A stretch of DNA of 64,000 bases from JAVBTR01 sp031556065. Its GTDB lineage: Bacteria; Bacillota; Clostridia; Christensenellales; Aristaeellaceae. Every line of letters starts with the position of its first letter. Positions within the stretch are counted from its first letter, which is position 1. The stretch is taken from the NCBI GenBank assembly GCA_031556065.1, contig JAVBTR010000054.1, forward strand, positions 90,366-154,365, written 5' to 3'. Shown here piece by piece: positions 26,163 to 33,830 of this stretch. A program made the translations under genes and the position numbers. The notes under the pieces are model-generated. The model made no database searches, had not been told where the DNA came from, and saw only the letters and a list, made by a program, of their open reading frames with translations.

Positions 26163-26538
26163 AAAATCTTTATATCTGCCTTTAAAAAACATCGAGCCCG
26201 ACGAAAAAAATGCTTTAAACCTGTGCCGACCCTTGGGAGCACTTGAGATTTACACAAAAAAAGCGTTGAACGCCCGGTACGCCACCCAAGACCCGCGGGC
26301 CAAAGCCCTTTTAACCGACATTGCCACCGAATGCCTGAACCTGCAAGAAGTCCTGTGGGCGCTTTTGCTGGCTATGGGCGCCTCCGGCACCATTCCCTGC
26401 CGGGAAAACCTGCTTACCGCCTATGAAAAGGCCCTGGAGCAAACGGATCACCCTCAGGCCCGGGAAGTGCTGCAGTTGCTTAAGCAGCGTGCTCTGGAGC
26501 ACGAAAAATATTTGGCTGAGCTGGATATTGTACTTTGA
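26149..26538 (+). CDS. Divergent, shortened CotJC-like (manganese catalase fold) protein
   Basis: A 129-residue protein starting MWIYEKSLYLPLKN, very close to the N-terminus of CotJC (MWIYEKKLQYPV...). ALLTDIATECLNLQEVL near residue 60 aligns with the CotJC segment LLNDIGTEEFAHLEMI, but the metal-binding histidine and second glutamate are replaced. About 60 central residues of the usual 190 are missing, whereas the closing REVLQLLKQRALEHEKYL keeps the last glutamine-histidine region. It is probably a structural coat protein without catalase activity. The GTG start follows GGGAGGTG by seven bases and lies inside cotJB. Confidence 0.68.
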   Translation: MWIYEKSLYLPLKNIEPDEKNALNLCRPLGALEIYTKKALNARYATQDPRAKALLTDIATECLNLQEVLWALLLAMGASGTIPCRENLLTAYEKALEQTDHPQAREVLQLLKQRALEHEKYLAELDIVL

Positions 26539-26550
26539 TTGTATTAGCAC

Positions 26551-26579
26551 TTGACAGGCAAAAAAGTTTTTGCTAAACT
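26551..26579 (+). promoter_or_regulatory. Promoter of the T-box-controlled gene
   Basis: TTGACA and TAAACT are spaced by 17 bases, with TGC before the -10. It lies just upstream of the T-box leader. Confidence 0.75.
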
Positions 26580-26589
26580 ACCCTCAATC

Positions 26590-26881
26590 AAACGCGATGA
26601 AAGGGATAAACGATCCCGATGCTTGCTTTAGAGAGCTGCCGGTTGGTGCGAGGCAGTGGGGCATAAGATCGTACTCACCCTAGAGCGGCCGGCTGAAAGG
26701 GTGCCTCTATGCGAATAGAGTTTTCTCGATTAGGTTCGGACGGGTACTCCCGTTATAGTGTAAGGCATTGATGGATGCCGTTAAGCAGGGCGCATTAGCG
26801 TCAACAAGAGTGGTACCGCGGAAGTTTGTTTACAACACGCTTTCGTCTCTTGATTCAAATCAGGAGGCGAGGGCGTTTTTC
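26590..26881 (+). ncRNA. T-box riboswitch leader
   Basis: The leader has the hallmark T-box sequence AAGAGTGGTACCGCGG at 26806-26821, a stem I with AGAGAG, the apical CTGCC/GGCAG helix and loop GGTTGGTGCGA, and a terminator (about 26837-26881) ending in a T run. T-box RNAs bind uncharged tRNA through a specifier codon and allow read-through when the cognate amino acid is scarce. The TGGT bulge predicts a tRNA with discriminator base A. Near 26698-26712 the specifier could be UAC (Tyr), AUC (Ile), CGU (Arg) or ACU (Thr); the fold must be computed to choose. The target gene is not a synthetase. Confidence 0.92.
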
Positions 26882-26930
26882 TTTGCCTCCAAGCGCCATC
26901 AAACCAATATAAATTAGGAGGCGGACCACT

Positions 26931-29465
26931 ATGATCAAATTATCTTTTTCCACCATCGGCTGCCCGGATTTCTCTTGGACGGAAATTATTGCAATGGCCA
27001 AAGACTTGGGTTTTTCCGGCATGGAAATCCGCGGACTCAAAGAGGACGTATCGGCTGTGCAAGCCAAGCCCTTCCAAAACGGCAACATTGCCGCCACAAT
27101 GGCTCAGCTGGAAAAAATGCACTTATCAATCCCCTGCCTCACCACCGGCTGTGTATTAAAAGACACTGCCGATTGGGCTAACACCAAGCAGGAAATTTTC
27201 GCCACCATCGACCTGGCTGTAAAGCTTTCTACCCCTTACATCCGCCTGATGGGCGATCGTGCCGCCGCTGAGGAAGGCCCTGTGGACGATGCCACTGTCT
27301 TAAACGCTATTCGTGAGGTAGTCCCCTATGCGGAAGAAAAGGGCGTAACCCTTCTCATCGAAACCAACGGGGTTTACGCCGATACCGCCCGTCTGCGGGA
27401 ACTGCTGGAAAGCGCTGCCAGCGATAACGTAGCCGCCCTGTGGGATATGCACCACCCCTACCGCTTTAAGGGTGAATCTGCGGAAAAAACCGTCCAGAAC
27501 CTGGGGGCGTACATCAAGCACACCCATATTAAGGATTCTGTTATGGAAAATGGCCAGGTGGTTTACAAGCTCATGGGCGAAGGGGATCTGCCCGTGGCCT
27601 CCTTCATGAGCGCTCTGAGTTCCATTAAATTCGACGGCTTCATCTCTTTGGAATGGGTAAAACGCTACGCTCCCAACCTGGAAGAGGCAGGCATCGTGTT
27701 TCCCCACTTTGTGGATTACATGTCCCAGTTTATGGAACAGGGTGCCATTCCCGGCCGCTTGCAAGATAACCTGCGCAAAACCGGCAAATACATTTGGCCC
27801 AAAGAAACCCTGATCGATCTGACCTTCCCCCAGGTTCTGGATCGGATGGCCGAAGAATTCCCCGATCAAACCGCGTTCAAATACACCGTAATGGATTACC
27901 AACGTACCTACAAGGAATTCCGCGACGAAGTAGATACCTTCGCCCGGGCGCTGATTTCCCTGGGCGTCCGTCCCGGGGACCATGTAGCCATCTGGGCCAC
28001 CAATGTACCGCAGTGGTACATTACCTTCTGGGCTTCCGTAAAAATTGGCGCGGTACTGGTAACTGTCAATACCGCATACAAGATTCACGAAGCGGAATAC
28101 CTGCTGCGCCAAAGCGACACCCATACGTTGGTGATGGTGGATGGCCTCAAGGACAGCGACTATAACGCCATTATCCAAAAGCTCTGCCCGGAACTGGCTA
28201 CTGCCGACAAAACCAAGCCCCTGCACTTAAAGAAATTGCCCTTCCTGCGCAATATTGTTACCTGCCAATCCACCCAGCCTGGCTGCCGCACCTTTGAAGA
28301 AGCCATGGCTATGGCCGACCGTACCCCCATCGAGGAGGTCTACCGCCGGGCCGCCCAGATCAACAAGCACGATGTATGCAACATGCAATACACCTCTGGC
28401 ACCACAGGCTTCCCCAAGGGCGTGATGCTCACTCACTACAACGTTGTCAACAACGGTAAAAACATTGGCGATGGCATGGATTTATCCACCGCCGACCGTT
28501 TGATGATCCAGGTGCCCATGTTCCACTGCTTCGGTATGGTGCTGGCCATGACTGCCGCCATGACCCACGGCACCACCATGGTTCCCATCCCCTCCTTCTC
28601 TCCCCGCCTGGGGCTGGAAGCCATCACCAAGGAAAAGGTCACTGCCTTCCACGGCGTTCCCACCATGTTCATCGCCATGCTGGGCCATGAGGATTTTGCC
28701 AAGACCGATTTTTCTCACGTGCGCACTGGCATTATGGCAGGTAGCCCCTGCCCGGTAAAGGTTATGGAAGATGTGCTCACCAAAATGAACATGACGGAAA
28801 TTACCATCGTTTATGGCCAGACCGAATCTTCTCCCGGCTGCACCATGTCAAAAACCACCGATCCCACCGATGTGCGCGTAGCCACCGTAGGCAGCGCCAT
28901 GTATGGGGTGGAATGCAAGATCGTAGACCCTGAAACCGGGGTCGATTTGCCCGATAATGTAGATGGCGAATTCGTGGCCCGTGGCTATAACATCATGAAG
29001 GGCTACTACAAAATGCCTCAGGCTACCGCCGCCGCCATCGACGAAGAGGGCTGGCTCCATACCGGGGACATCGCCCGCCGGGACGAAAACGGCAACTATA
29101 AGATTACTGGCCGTTTAAAGGATATGATCATCCGCGGAGGCGAGAACATCTACCCCAAGGAAATCGAGGATTTCCTCTACACCCACGAAAAGGTCCAGGA
29201 TGTTCAGGTCATCGGCGTACCCAGCAAGGCCTACGGCGAAGAGATCATGGCCTGCATCGTATTAAAGCCTGGCGTTGCCTCCACCGAGGAAGAAATGAAG
29301 CAGTATGTTATGGATCACATGGCCAAGCACAAAACCCCCCGGTACATTGCCTTTGTGGATTCCTTCCCCATGAACGCCGCCGGCAAAATCCTCAAATACA
29401 AAATGCGTGAGGACGCCGTGGAGGCGCTGAAGCTCCAGGCAGATAACGCTATTGAAACTGCATAA
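26931..29465 (+). CDS. Fusion of sugar-phosphate isomerase/epimerase-type TIM barrel with acyl-CoA ligase
   Basis: An 844-residue two-domain protein. Residues 1-275 are an AP-endonuclease-2/xylose-isomerase-like TIM barrel with the expected metal-ligand segments LLIETNG, ALWDMHHPY, HTHIKDS and ISLEW. Residues about 285-844 are a complete adenylate-forming ligase of the FadD type: YTSGTTGFPKGVMLTH (A3) near residue 490, YGQTESSPG (A5), GWLHTGDIA (A7), GRLKDMIIRGGENIYPKEIE (A8) and the catalytic lysine block NAAGKILKYK (A10). It should convert a carboxylic acid to its CoA thioester after or alongside sugar isomerisation. GGAGGCGG precedes the ATG. The only gene behind the T-box. Its substrate is unknown. 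Confidence 0.88.
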   Translation: MIKLSFSTIGCPDFSWTEIIAMAKDLGFSGMEIRGLKEDVSAVQAKPFQNGNIAATMAQLEKMHLSIPCLTTGCVLKDTADWANTKQEIFATIDLAVKLSTPYIRLMGDRAAAEEGPVDDATVLNAIREVVPYAEEKGVTLLIETNGVYADTARLRELLESAASDNVAALWDMHHPYRFKGESAEKTVQNLGAYIKHTHIKDSVMENGQVVYKLMGEGDLPVASFMSALSSIKFDGFISLEWVKRYAPNLEEAGIVFPHFVDYMSQFMEQGAIPGRLQDNLRKTGKYIWPKETLIDLTFPQVLDRMAEEFPDQTAFKYTVMDYQRTYKEFRDEVDTFARALISLGVRPGDHVAIWATNVPQWYITFWASVKIGAVLVTVNTAYKIHEAEYLLRQSDTHTLVMVDGLKDSDYNAIIQKLCPELATADKTKPLHLKKLPFLRNIVTCQSTQPGCRTFEEAMAMADRTPIEEVYRRAAQINKHDVCNMQYTSGTTGFPKGVMLTHYNVVNNGKNIGDGMDLSTADRLMIQVPMFHCFGMVLAMTAAMTHGTTMVPIPSFSPRLGLEAITKEKVTAFHGVPTMFIAMLGHEDFAKTDFSHVRTGIMAGSPCPVKVMEDVLTKMNMTEITIVYGQTESSPGCTMSKTTDPTDVRVATVGSAMYGVECKIVDPETGVDLPDNVDGEFVARGYNIMKGYYKMPQATAAAIDEEGWLHTGDIARRDENGNYKITGRLKDMIIRGGENIYPKEIEDFLYTHEKVQDVQVIGVPSKAYGEEIMACIVLKPGVASTEEEMKQYVMDHMAKHKTPRYIAFVDSFPMNAAGKILKYKMREDAVEALKLQADNAIETA

Positions 29466-29481
29466 AATTGAATAGAAAACG

Positions 29482-29540
29482 ACGAGAACCTTTTGCTTTT
29501 TCAAAAGCAAAAGGTTCTCGTGCTCTCCAAAAAGAAAACC
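29482..29540. repeat. Hairpin repeat with conserved trailer, copy 1
   Basis: A nearly uninterrupted 18-19 bp stem (ACGAGAACCTTTTGCTTTT and its complement) is followed by GTGCTCTCC and AAAGAAAAC. The same design, GAGAACC stem plus GCGCTCTCC and AAAGAAAAC, recurs at 40268-40326 after rpsI. There is no T run on either strand, so it is not a standard intrinsic terminator. Confidence 0.6.
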
Positions 29541-29568
29541 TGAAATTAACCACATCTTGTGTTATAAT
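29540..29568 (+). promoter_or_regulatory. Putative promoter of the TIR-SPFH cassette
   Basis: CTGAAA and TATAAT are spaced by 17 bases, 37 bases before the GTG start of the TIR gene. The -10 is perfect, the -35 is moderate. Confidence 0.55.
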
Positions 29569-29604
29569 AATCATAGCTTTTAACATAGTACGGAGGAACG
29601 TTAA

Positions 29605-31638
29605 GTGGCCATTGTAAAATGCAAGATGTGCGGCGGTGATATTACCATACAAGCAGATACGGCCAGCGCCACCTGTGAATATTGCGGAAGCCTTTCTACG
29701 CTGCCTCATGCAAGCAGCGAGCAAACCCTTAATCTCCATAATAGAGCCAACCACCTTCGGATGCTTAAGGATTTTGACAAGGCTCAGAATATCTACGAGA
29801 GCATTATTACACAAAATCCTTGCGATGCCGAAGCCTATTGGGGCATTGTGCTTTGCCGGTATGGCATTGAATACGTCGAGGATGAAGCCACTCATCATCG
29901 TATCCCCACCCTTAACCGCATGCAGTACCGTTCCGTTTTAGAAGATGAAGGCTATCTAAATGCATTGGAAAACGCCGATGTGGTTGCTAAATCTTTATAC
30001 GAGAAGCAGGCCCAGGAAATCAACCGTATTCAGGCCGGGTTTTTAAGCATTTCCAGTAAAGAACCGCCCTTCGATGTTTTTATTTGCTATAAAGAATCCG
30101 ACGGCAGCAGTCAGCGCACCCCGGATAGCGTTTATGCCCAGGAAATTTATCAGGCACTGATTGATGAAGGCTATAAAGTGTTTTTTTCCAAGATCACCCT
30201 TGAAAAAAGGTTAGGCGAAGCTTATGAACCTTATATTTTTGCGGCGCTGAATTCCGCCAAGGTCATGTTGGTGGTCGGTACCCGCGCGGAATATATGCAG
30301 GCCAAATGGGTGCGTAATGAATGGAGCCGTTTCTTGTATCTAATGAACACCGACCGAAGCAAGCGGCTGATTCCCGTATACCGGGATATGGACGCTTATG
30401 AGCTGCCCGAGGAATTTGCGTATCTCCAGGCCCAAGACTACAGCAAGGTCGGTGCCATGCAAGATTTGCTCCGCGGCATCAAAAAAATCATGACGGGCAC
30501 AGAGGATAGCGTACCTAAGCAAAACTCACGTGCGCAAGACGATCAAGCCCTTGCGCTCTTGCGTCGTGGACATATCTATTTAGAAGACGGCGAATTTGGA
30601 GACGCTATCAAATATTTCGACCGTGCATTGGATTTTCAACCGGATAATGCCCAGGCCTACATGTATAAGCTATGCGCTGAAATGGGCTGCCGAACCGAAG
30701 AAGAGCTATGCTATATTGATGAACGATTTGATACAGATAAGGACTATGCCAGAGCCCTGCGTTTCGCTTCTAGCGAAGAAAAGATACGCTTTGAATATTT
30801 GCTGGAAGAATGGGAGCGGTGGCATGTGTATTGGGAAGCCATCCGGCGCTGCACCTTCCGAGCCATTCAAACCCCAGAAGCTGGGCTGGATTATTTAAAA
30901 CAAGCTATTGAAACACAAACTACAGCCCCCTATCTTCCTGGGATCTATCTGCGCACAGCTGAAGATTTCCAAATGTTGGGCAATTATAAAGATGCTCCGA
31001 ATTGCTATGCCCTTTGCATGAAATTAGCAAAAATCGCCAAAGAAGAGGCCATCTTTGCCAAGGCCAATAGCCTCTTCTCCTCCGCAACCAATCTGGACAA
31101 CTTGCTACAAGCTCAGCAATTGTATAAGAGCATACCTAATTATGCAAAAGCCTCCGTCAGCCTGGCGGAGTGTGAAAAAGCGTATGAAGAACGGCTCAAT
31201 CAGCTTTTCGAATCCGCAGCAACGCAACTAGATTCTGCAAAAAGTGCGTATCAATTTCAACATGCCCTTAATGCCTTTGAGAAAATCCGTCATTACAAAG
31301 CTGTAGAGGATTATATCTCTTTGTGCCAAAGACGCCTCAAAGAATGCGAAGCAGAAGAAGAAGCAAAAGAAACAGCAGCGGCCCTTGCACGAATACGGTT
31401 AGCAAAAAGGCAAAAGCGTTCAGAGAGGCTCGTCTGGGGCTTTATTGTTCTTATTCTTATAGCTACAGGATGCATAGCATATTATCAACTGGTCGTTATT
31501 CCGGCCAATCACTATAAATCAGGTGAAGCTCTAGCAGCTGACTACTATAGATTAGCTGGCACCTATTTCCCCCAGTCTGAAAACATGGACAGAAATCAAG
31601 CAAATTGCCCTTTCAAGCTCTTATCTTATAGGTGTTAA
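29605..31638 (+). CDS. Zinc-ribbon / TIR domain / TPR-like / single-pass membrane protein, frame disrupted near its 3' end
   Basis: A 677-residue multidomain protein. Residues 8-29 form a zinc ribbon (CKMCGG...CEYCGS). Residues about 45-145 are helical repeats. The TIR domain spans about 153-300, starting FDVFICYKESD and including AKWVRNEW, whose glutamate aligns with the catalytic glutamate of NADase TIR domains such as SARM1. Residues 310-600 are TPR-like repeats and an acidic, charged helical stretch, followed by a membrane helix near 610-630. The last about 20 residues after the CCCCC run at 31569-31573 look unlike coding sequence; RCC1-type sequence continues in the next frame. The GTG start follows GGAGG. 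First gene of a cassette with SPFH and membrane proteins. Confidence 0.85.
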   Translation: MAIVKCKMCGGDITIQADTASATCEYCGSLSTLPHASSEQTLNLHNRANHLRMLKDFDKAQNIYESIITQNPCDAEAYWGIVLCRYGIEYVEDEATHHRIPTLNRMQYRSVLEDEGYLNALENADVVAKSLYEKQAQEINRIQAGFLSISSKEPPFDVFICYKESDGSSQRTPDSVYAQEIYQALIDEGYKVFFSKITLEKRLGEAYEPYIFAALNSAKVMLVVGTRAEYMQAKWVRNEWSRFLYLMNTDRSKRLIPVYRDMDAYELPEEFAYLQAQDYSKVGAMQDLLRGIKKIMTGTEDSVPKQNSRAQDDQALALLRRGHIYLEDGEFGDAIKYFDRALDFQPDNAQAYMYKLCAEMGCRTEEELCYIDERFDTDKDYARALRFASSEEKIRFEYLLEEWERWHVYWEAIRRCTFRAIQTPEAGLDYLKQAIETQTTAPYLPGIYLRTAEDFQMLGNYKDAPNCYALCMKLAKIAKEEAIFAKANSLFSSATNLDNLLQAQQLYKSIPNYAKASVSLAECEKAYEERLNQLFESAATQLDSAKSAYQFQHALNAFEKIRHYKAVEDYISLCQRRLKECEAEEEAKETAAALARIRLAKRQKRSERLVWGFIVLILIATGCIAYYQLVVIPANHYKSGEALAADYYRLAGTYFPQSENMDRNQANCPFKLLSYRC

Positions 31639-31849
31639 AACAGATGGCAGCATTAGGCTGGATCAGCGATGGTCCGCTGTTTCTGCGCATGTGTCTGAAT
31701 GGGAAAACATCATAGAAGTTGCGGCCGGAGAGCAGCACGTGGTAGGTCTTACAGCCAAAGGAACTGTGGTGGCATCCGGCAGCAATAAAAATGGGCAATG
31801 CAATGTTGGAAAATGGCAGAACATCCTTCCCCTTATTTCAATTCAATAA
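31556..31849 (+). pseudogene. RCC1-like 3' continuation of the TIR gene in the +1-shifted frame
   Basis: In frame with the stop at 31847-31849, the sequence encodes KQIALSSSYLIGVKTDGSI and later VAAGEQHVVGLTAKGTVVAS, the repeat pattern of RCC1 beta-propeller blades. Removing one C from the five-C run at 31569-31573 fuses this frame to the TIR gene, giving a protein of about 746 residues with an extracellular RCC1-like tail after the membrane helix. The break may be a sequencing error, phase variation or a real mutation. Confidence 0.75.
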
Positions 31850-31867
31850 CACCAAGGAGGTATTTCT

Positions 31868-33064
31868 ATGAGCGGTGAAATTCCGGTAATCGTATTCGAA
31901 GGAGATCGGCAAACCTTAGTATGGCATCACCCTACCACCGATTTTGTGATGGGGACCCAATTGATCGTCCATGAAACACAAGAAGCCATTTTCTTCCGAA
32001 ATGGCGAAGCGCTGGACTCCTTTGGTGCGGGACGCTATACCTTGGAAACAGGCTGCCTGCCCAAGATGGAAAAGCTGTACAAATTGCCGACTTTCGGGCA
32101 ACCCTTCCATTCGGAGGTCTATTTTATTAACCTGATTACGTTGATGAACATCAAGTGGGGCACCAACAGCAAAATTGGCCTGTTCGATCCCATCAGCGGC
32201 ATTCATATAGAATTAGGGGCCAGCGGTGCCTTTAACATTCGGGTAAACGATGCCCGGCGGCTTTTGCTCAAGCTGGTTGGAACTGCCCAAGGGCTATCCA
32301 AAGAACAGTTAACAGACGTTGAAAACAACTACTTTAGAACCCTGATTGTAAGCAAGGTCAAAAGCAATCTTGCACGTATTATCAAGGAAAACCGGATCAA
32401 TATTTTAGAGATTGATGCACAACTGGATAGCCTGTCTGCCTATTTAAAGGATGCCATCAATGAAAGTCTTGTAGAATACGGTCTTGTGATGCCGGAGTTT
32501 TTCGTAGCCAATGTTCTTACCCCAGAGGATGATCCCAACTTTCGCCTGTTAAAGCAGCAGCATGCCCAGAGCTATCTGCTTGTAAAACAAGAAGAAATAT
32601 TAAAGGCCGAAGCAGAAGCCGCCATGGAACGCAAGGCCGTACAGGCCCAGACAGATGCCCGCATGCGCATGATCAATGCCCAGAGCGAAGCGGAAATGAT
32701 GCGGGTAAAGGCCCAGGCAGAAGCGGATGCCCGTCGATTGAAAGCAGATGCAGAAGCCTACGAAATGCAGGCAAAGGGCTTTACCTACCAGCAGGAAACC
32801 TTGCGCCAAATAGGTGTAGAAGCCATGAAAAGCGATGGTGCCGCCAAAGCAGTAGGCAGTATGGCAGGCGATATGATGGGCATGGGGGTTGGCTTGGGCG
32901 CTCTGGCCAGCGTCGCAGGTGCCGCCAAGGATACCCTTGCCCCCATCATGGGTGCCACGGCAGATATGGTCAAGCCCGGGCTTTCCCACTGGGCTTGCTC
33001 CTGCGGTCAAACAGGGCTTACAGGCAACTTCTGCCCTCATTGCGGCAAAAGAAAGGTGGAATAG
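31868..33064 (+). CDS. SPFH domain / zinc-ribbon protein (YdjI-like)
   Basis: A 398-residue protein of the bacterial YdjI-like SPFH group, sometimes named virion core protein-like. Residues about 20-240 form the SPFH-type domain, followed by an alanine- and glutamate-rich coiled coil (about 240-310), a glycine/methionine-rich stretch (MAGDMMGMGVGLGALA near 335-355) and a C-terminal zinc ribbon CSCGQTG...CPHCGKRK. Such proteins act as membrane-associated scaffolds. AAGGAGG precedes the ATG, 18 bases after the repaired end of the TIR gene, so the two are co-transcribed. Confidence 0.87.
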   Translation: MSGEIPVIVFEGDRQTLVWHHPTTDFVMGTQLIVHETQEAIFFRNGEALDSFGAGRYTLETGCLPKMEKLYKLPTFGQPFHSEVYFINLITLMNIKWGTNSKIGLFDPISGIHIELGASGAFNIRVNDARRLLLKLVGTAQGLSKEQLTDVENNYFRTLIVSKVKSNLARIIKENRINILEIDAQLDSLSAYLKDAINESLVEYGLVMPEFFVANVLTPEDDPNFRLLKQQHAQSYLLVKQEEILKAEAEAAMERKAVQAQTDARMRMINAQSEAEMMRVKAQAEADARRLKADAEAYEMQAKGFTYQQETLRQIGVEAMKSDGAAKAVGSMAGDMMGMGVGLGALASVAGAAKDTLAPIMGATADMVKPGLSHWACSCGQTGLTGNFCPHCGKRKVE

Positions 33065-33067
33065 CAA

Positions 33068-33742
33068 ATGAAGCTTAAACAGCAGTTGTTCTCTCTGGTT
33101 GCAGTATTTTTTATTCTATTTAATGTTTTAGCCTTTGTTATTCCTTTTGTTCATACCCCTGCGTTTTTTATCGCCTACGGAGCCACTTTTCTTTTCTTCC
33201 TATTTTTTGCGGCCTGCGTCTTCGCTTTTACAAAGGCAAGGCAGAAGCCGTTTGGCCTCATTTTGCGCTACCCTCTTCTCCAAGCGGCTTGGATCGCATT
33301 GGTACTCCAGCTTGCTTGCTGCTTTTTGCTCATGGGCCTTTCCCAACATATTGCGCCTTGGATATGCGTTATTATCGAGGCCATATTACTGGCAGGAACC
33401 ATTGCTGCCTTGATCATTAAAGATACGGCCAAGGAAATCGTTTCTGCCACCGAAGAAAAGCTTGCATCCCAAACAAAGGGAGTTAAAGCCATGCGGGCGC
33501 TGTGCGTCACGCTTCCAGGCTTGACCGATAATTCATCCTTAAAAGCACGCTTGCAAAAATTATGCGAGGATTTACATTGCGCAGACCCCATGGTCCAAGC
33601 CGCAGATGAACAGCTTGAAGAGGCGCTCATGGGCATTCAGGCCGCATTGCAAAACAAGGACGAGGCTGACGCCATGCAATGCCTTTCCTCCGCAGAAAAA
33701 TTCTTCCAATTTCGCCGGGAAAGCATTAAGCTTTCAAAATAA
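33068..33742 (+). CDS. Four-helix membrane protein of unknown function
   Basis: A 224-residue protein I do not recognise. Four hydrophobic segments lie at about residues 8-28, 31-53, 68-92 and 95-118, followed by a soluble C-terminal part of about 105 residues with helical, leucine- and alanine-rich character. It starts three bases after the SPFH stop and ends the cassette. Conservation beside TIR and SPFH genes in other genomes would be the best clue to its role. Confidence 0.75.
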   Translation: MKLKQQLFSLVAVFFILFNVLAFVIPFVHTPAFFIAYGATFLFFLFFAACVFAFTKARQKPFGLILRYPLLQAAWIALVLQLACCFLLMGLSQHIAPWICVIIEAILLAGTIAALIIKDTAKEIVSATEEKLASQTKGVKAMRALCVTLPGLTDNSSLKARLQKLCEDLHCADPMVQAADEQLEEALMGIQAALQNKDEADAMQCLSSAEKFFQFRRESIKLSK

Positions 33743-33761
33743 AACGTTAACAAAGGAAAGT

Positions 33762-33800
33762 AGAATCACCATAGCGAATACTATTAGGATTCTCTTTTGA
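33762..33800 (+). terminator. Weak candidate terminator after the TIR-SPFH cassette
   Basis: AGAATC and GATTCT enclose a second short helix (ATAG/CTAT) and are followed by CTTTT. The stem is interrupted by a 3 x 3 internal loop. Confidence 0.35.
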
Positions 33801-33830
33801 GAAAATGTGAAATTCAAGTGAGGTTTCGTA

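Noticed and set aside
26806..26821. Missing aminoacyl-tRNA synthetase gene behind the T-box
   Set aside because: The next gene starts at 26931 with its own ribosome binding site and is fully a TIM barrel/CoA ligase; no synthetase fragment is visible.
27300..28226. A 308-codon minus-strand open frame inside the isomerase/ligase fusion
   Set aside because: It is antisense to conserved ligase motifs and shows no protein-like features.
29482..29521. Intrinsic terminator of the fusion gene
   Set aside because: The stem is strong but no T run follows on the plus strand, and the conserved trailer points to a repeat family.
31569..31573. Programmed ribosomal frameshift in the TIR gene
   Set aside because: There is a C run but no recognisable slippery heptamer, stimulatory pseudoknot or internal ribosome binding site; mutation, phase variation or sequencing error is simpler.
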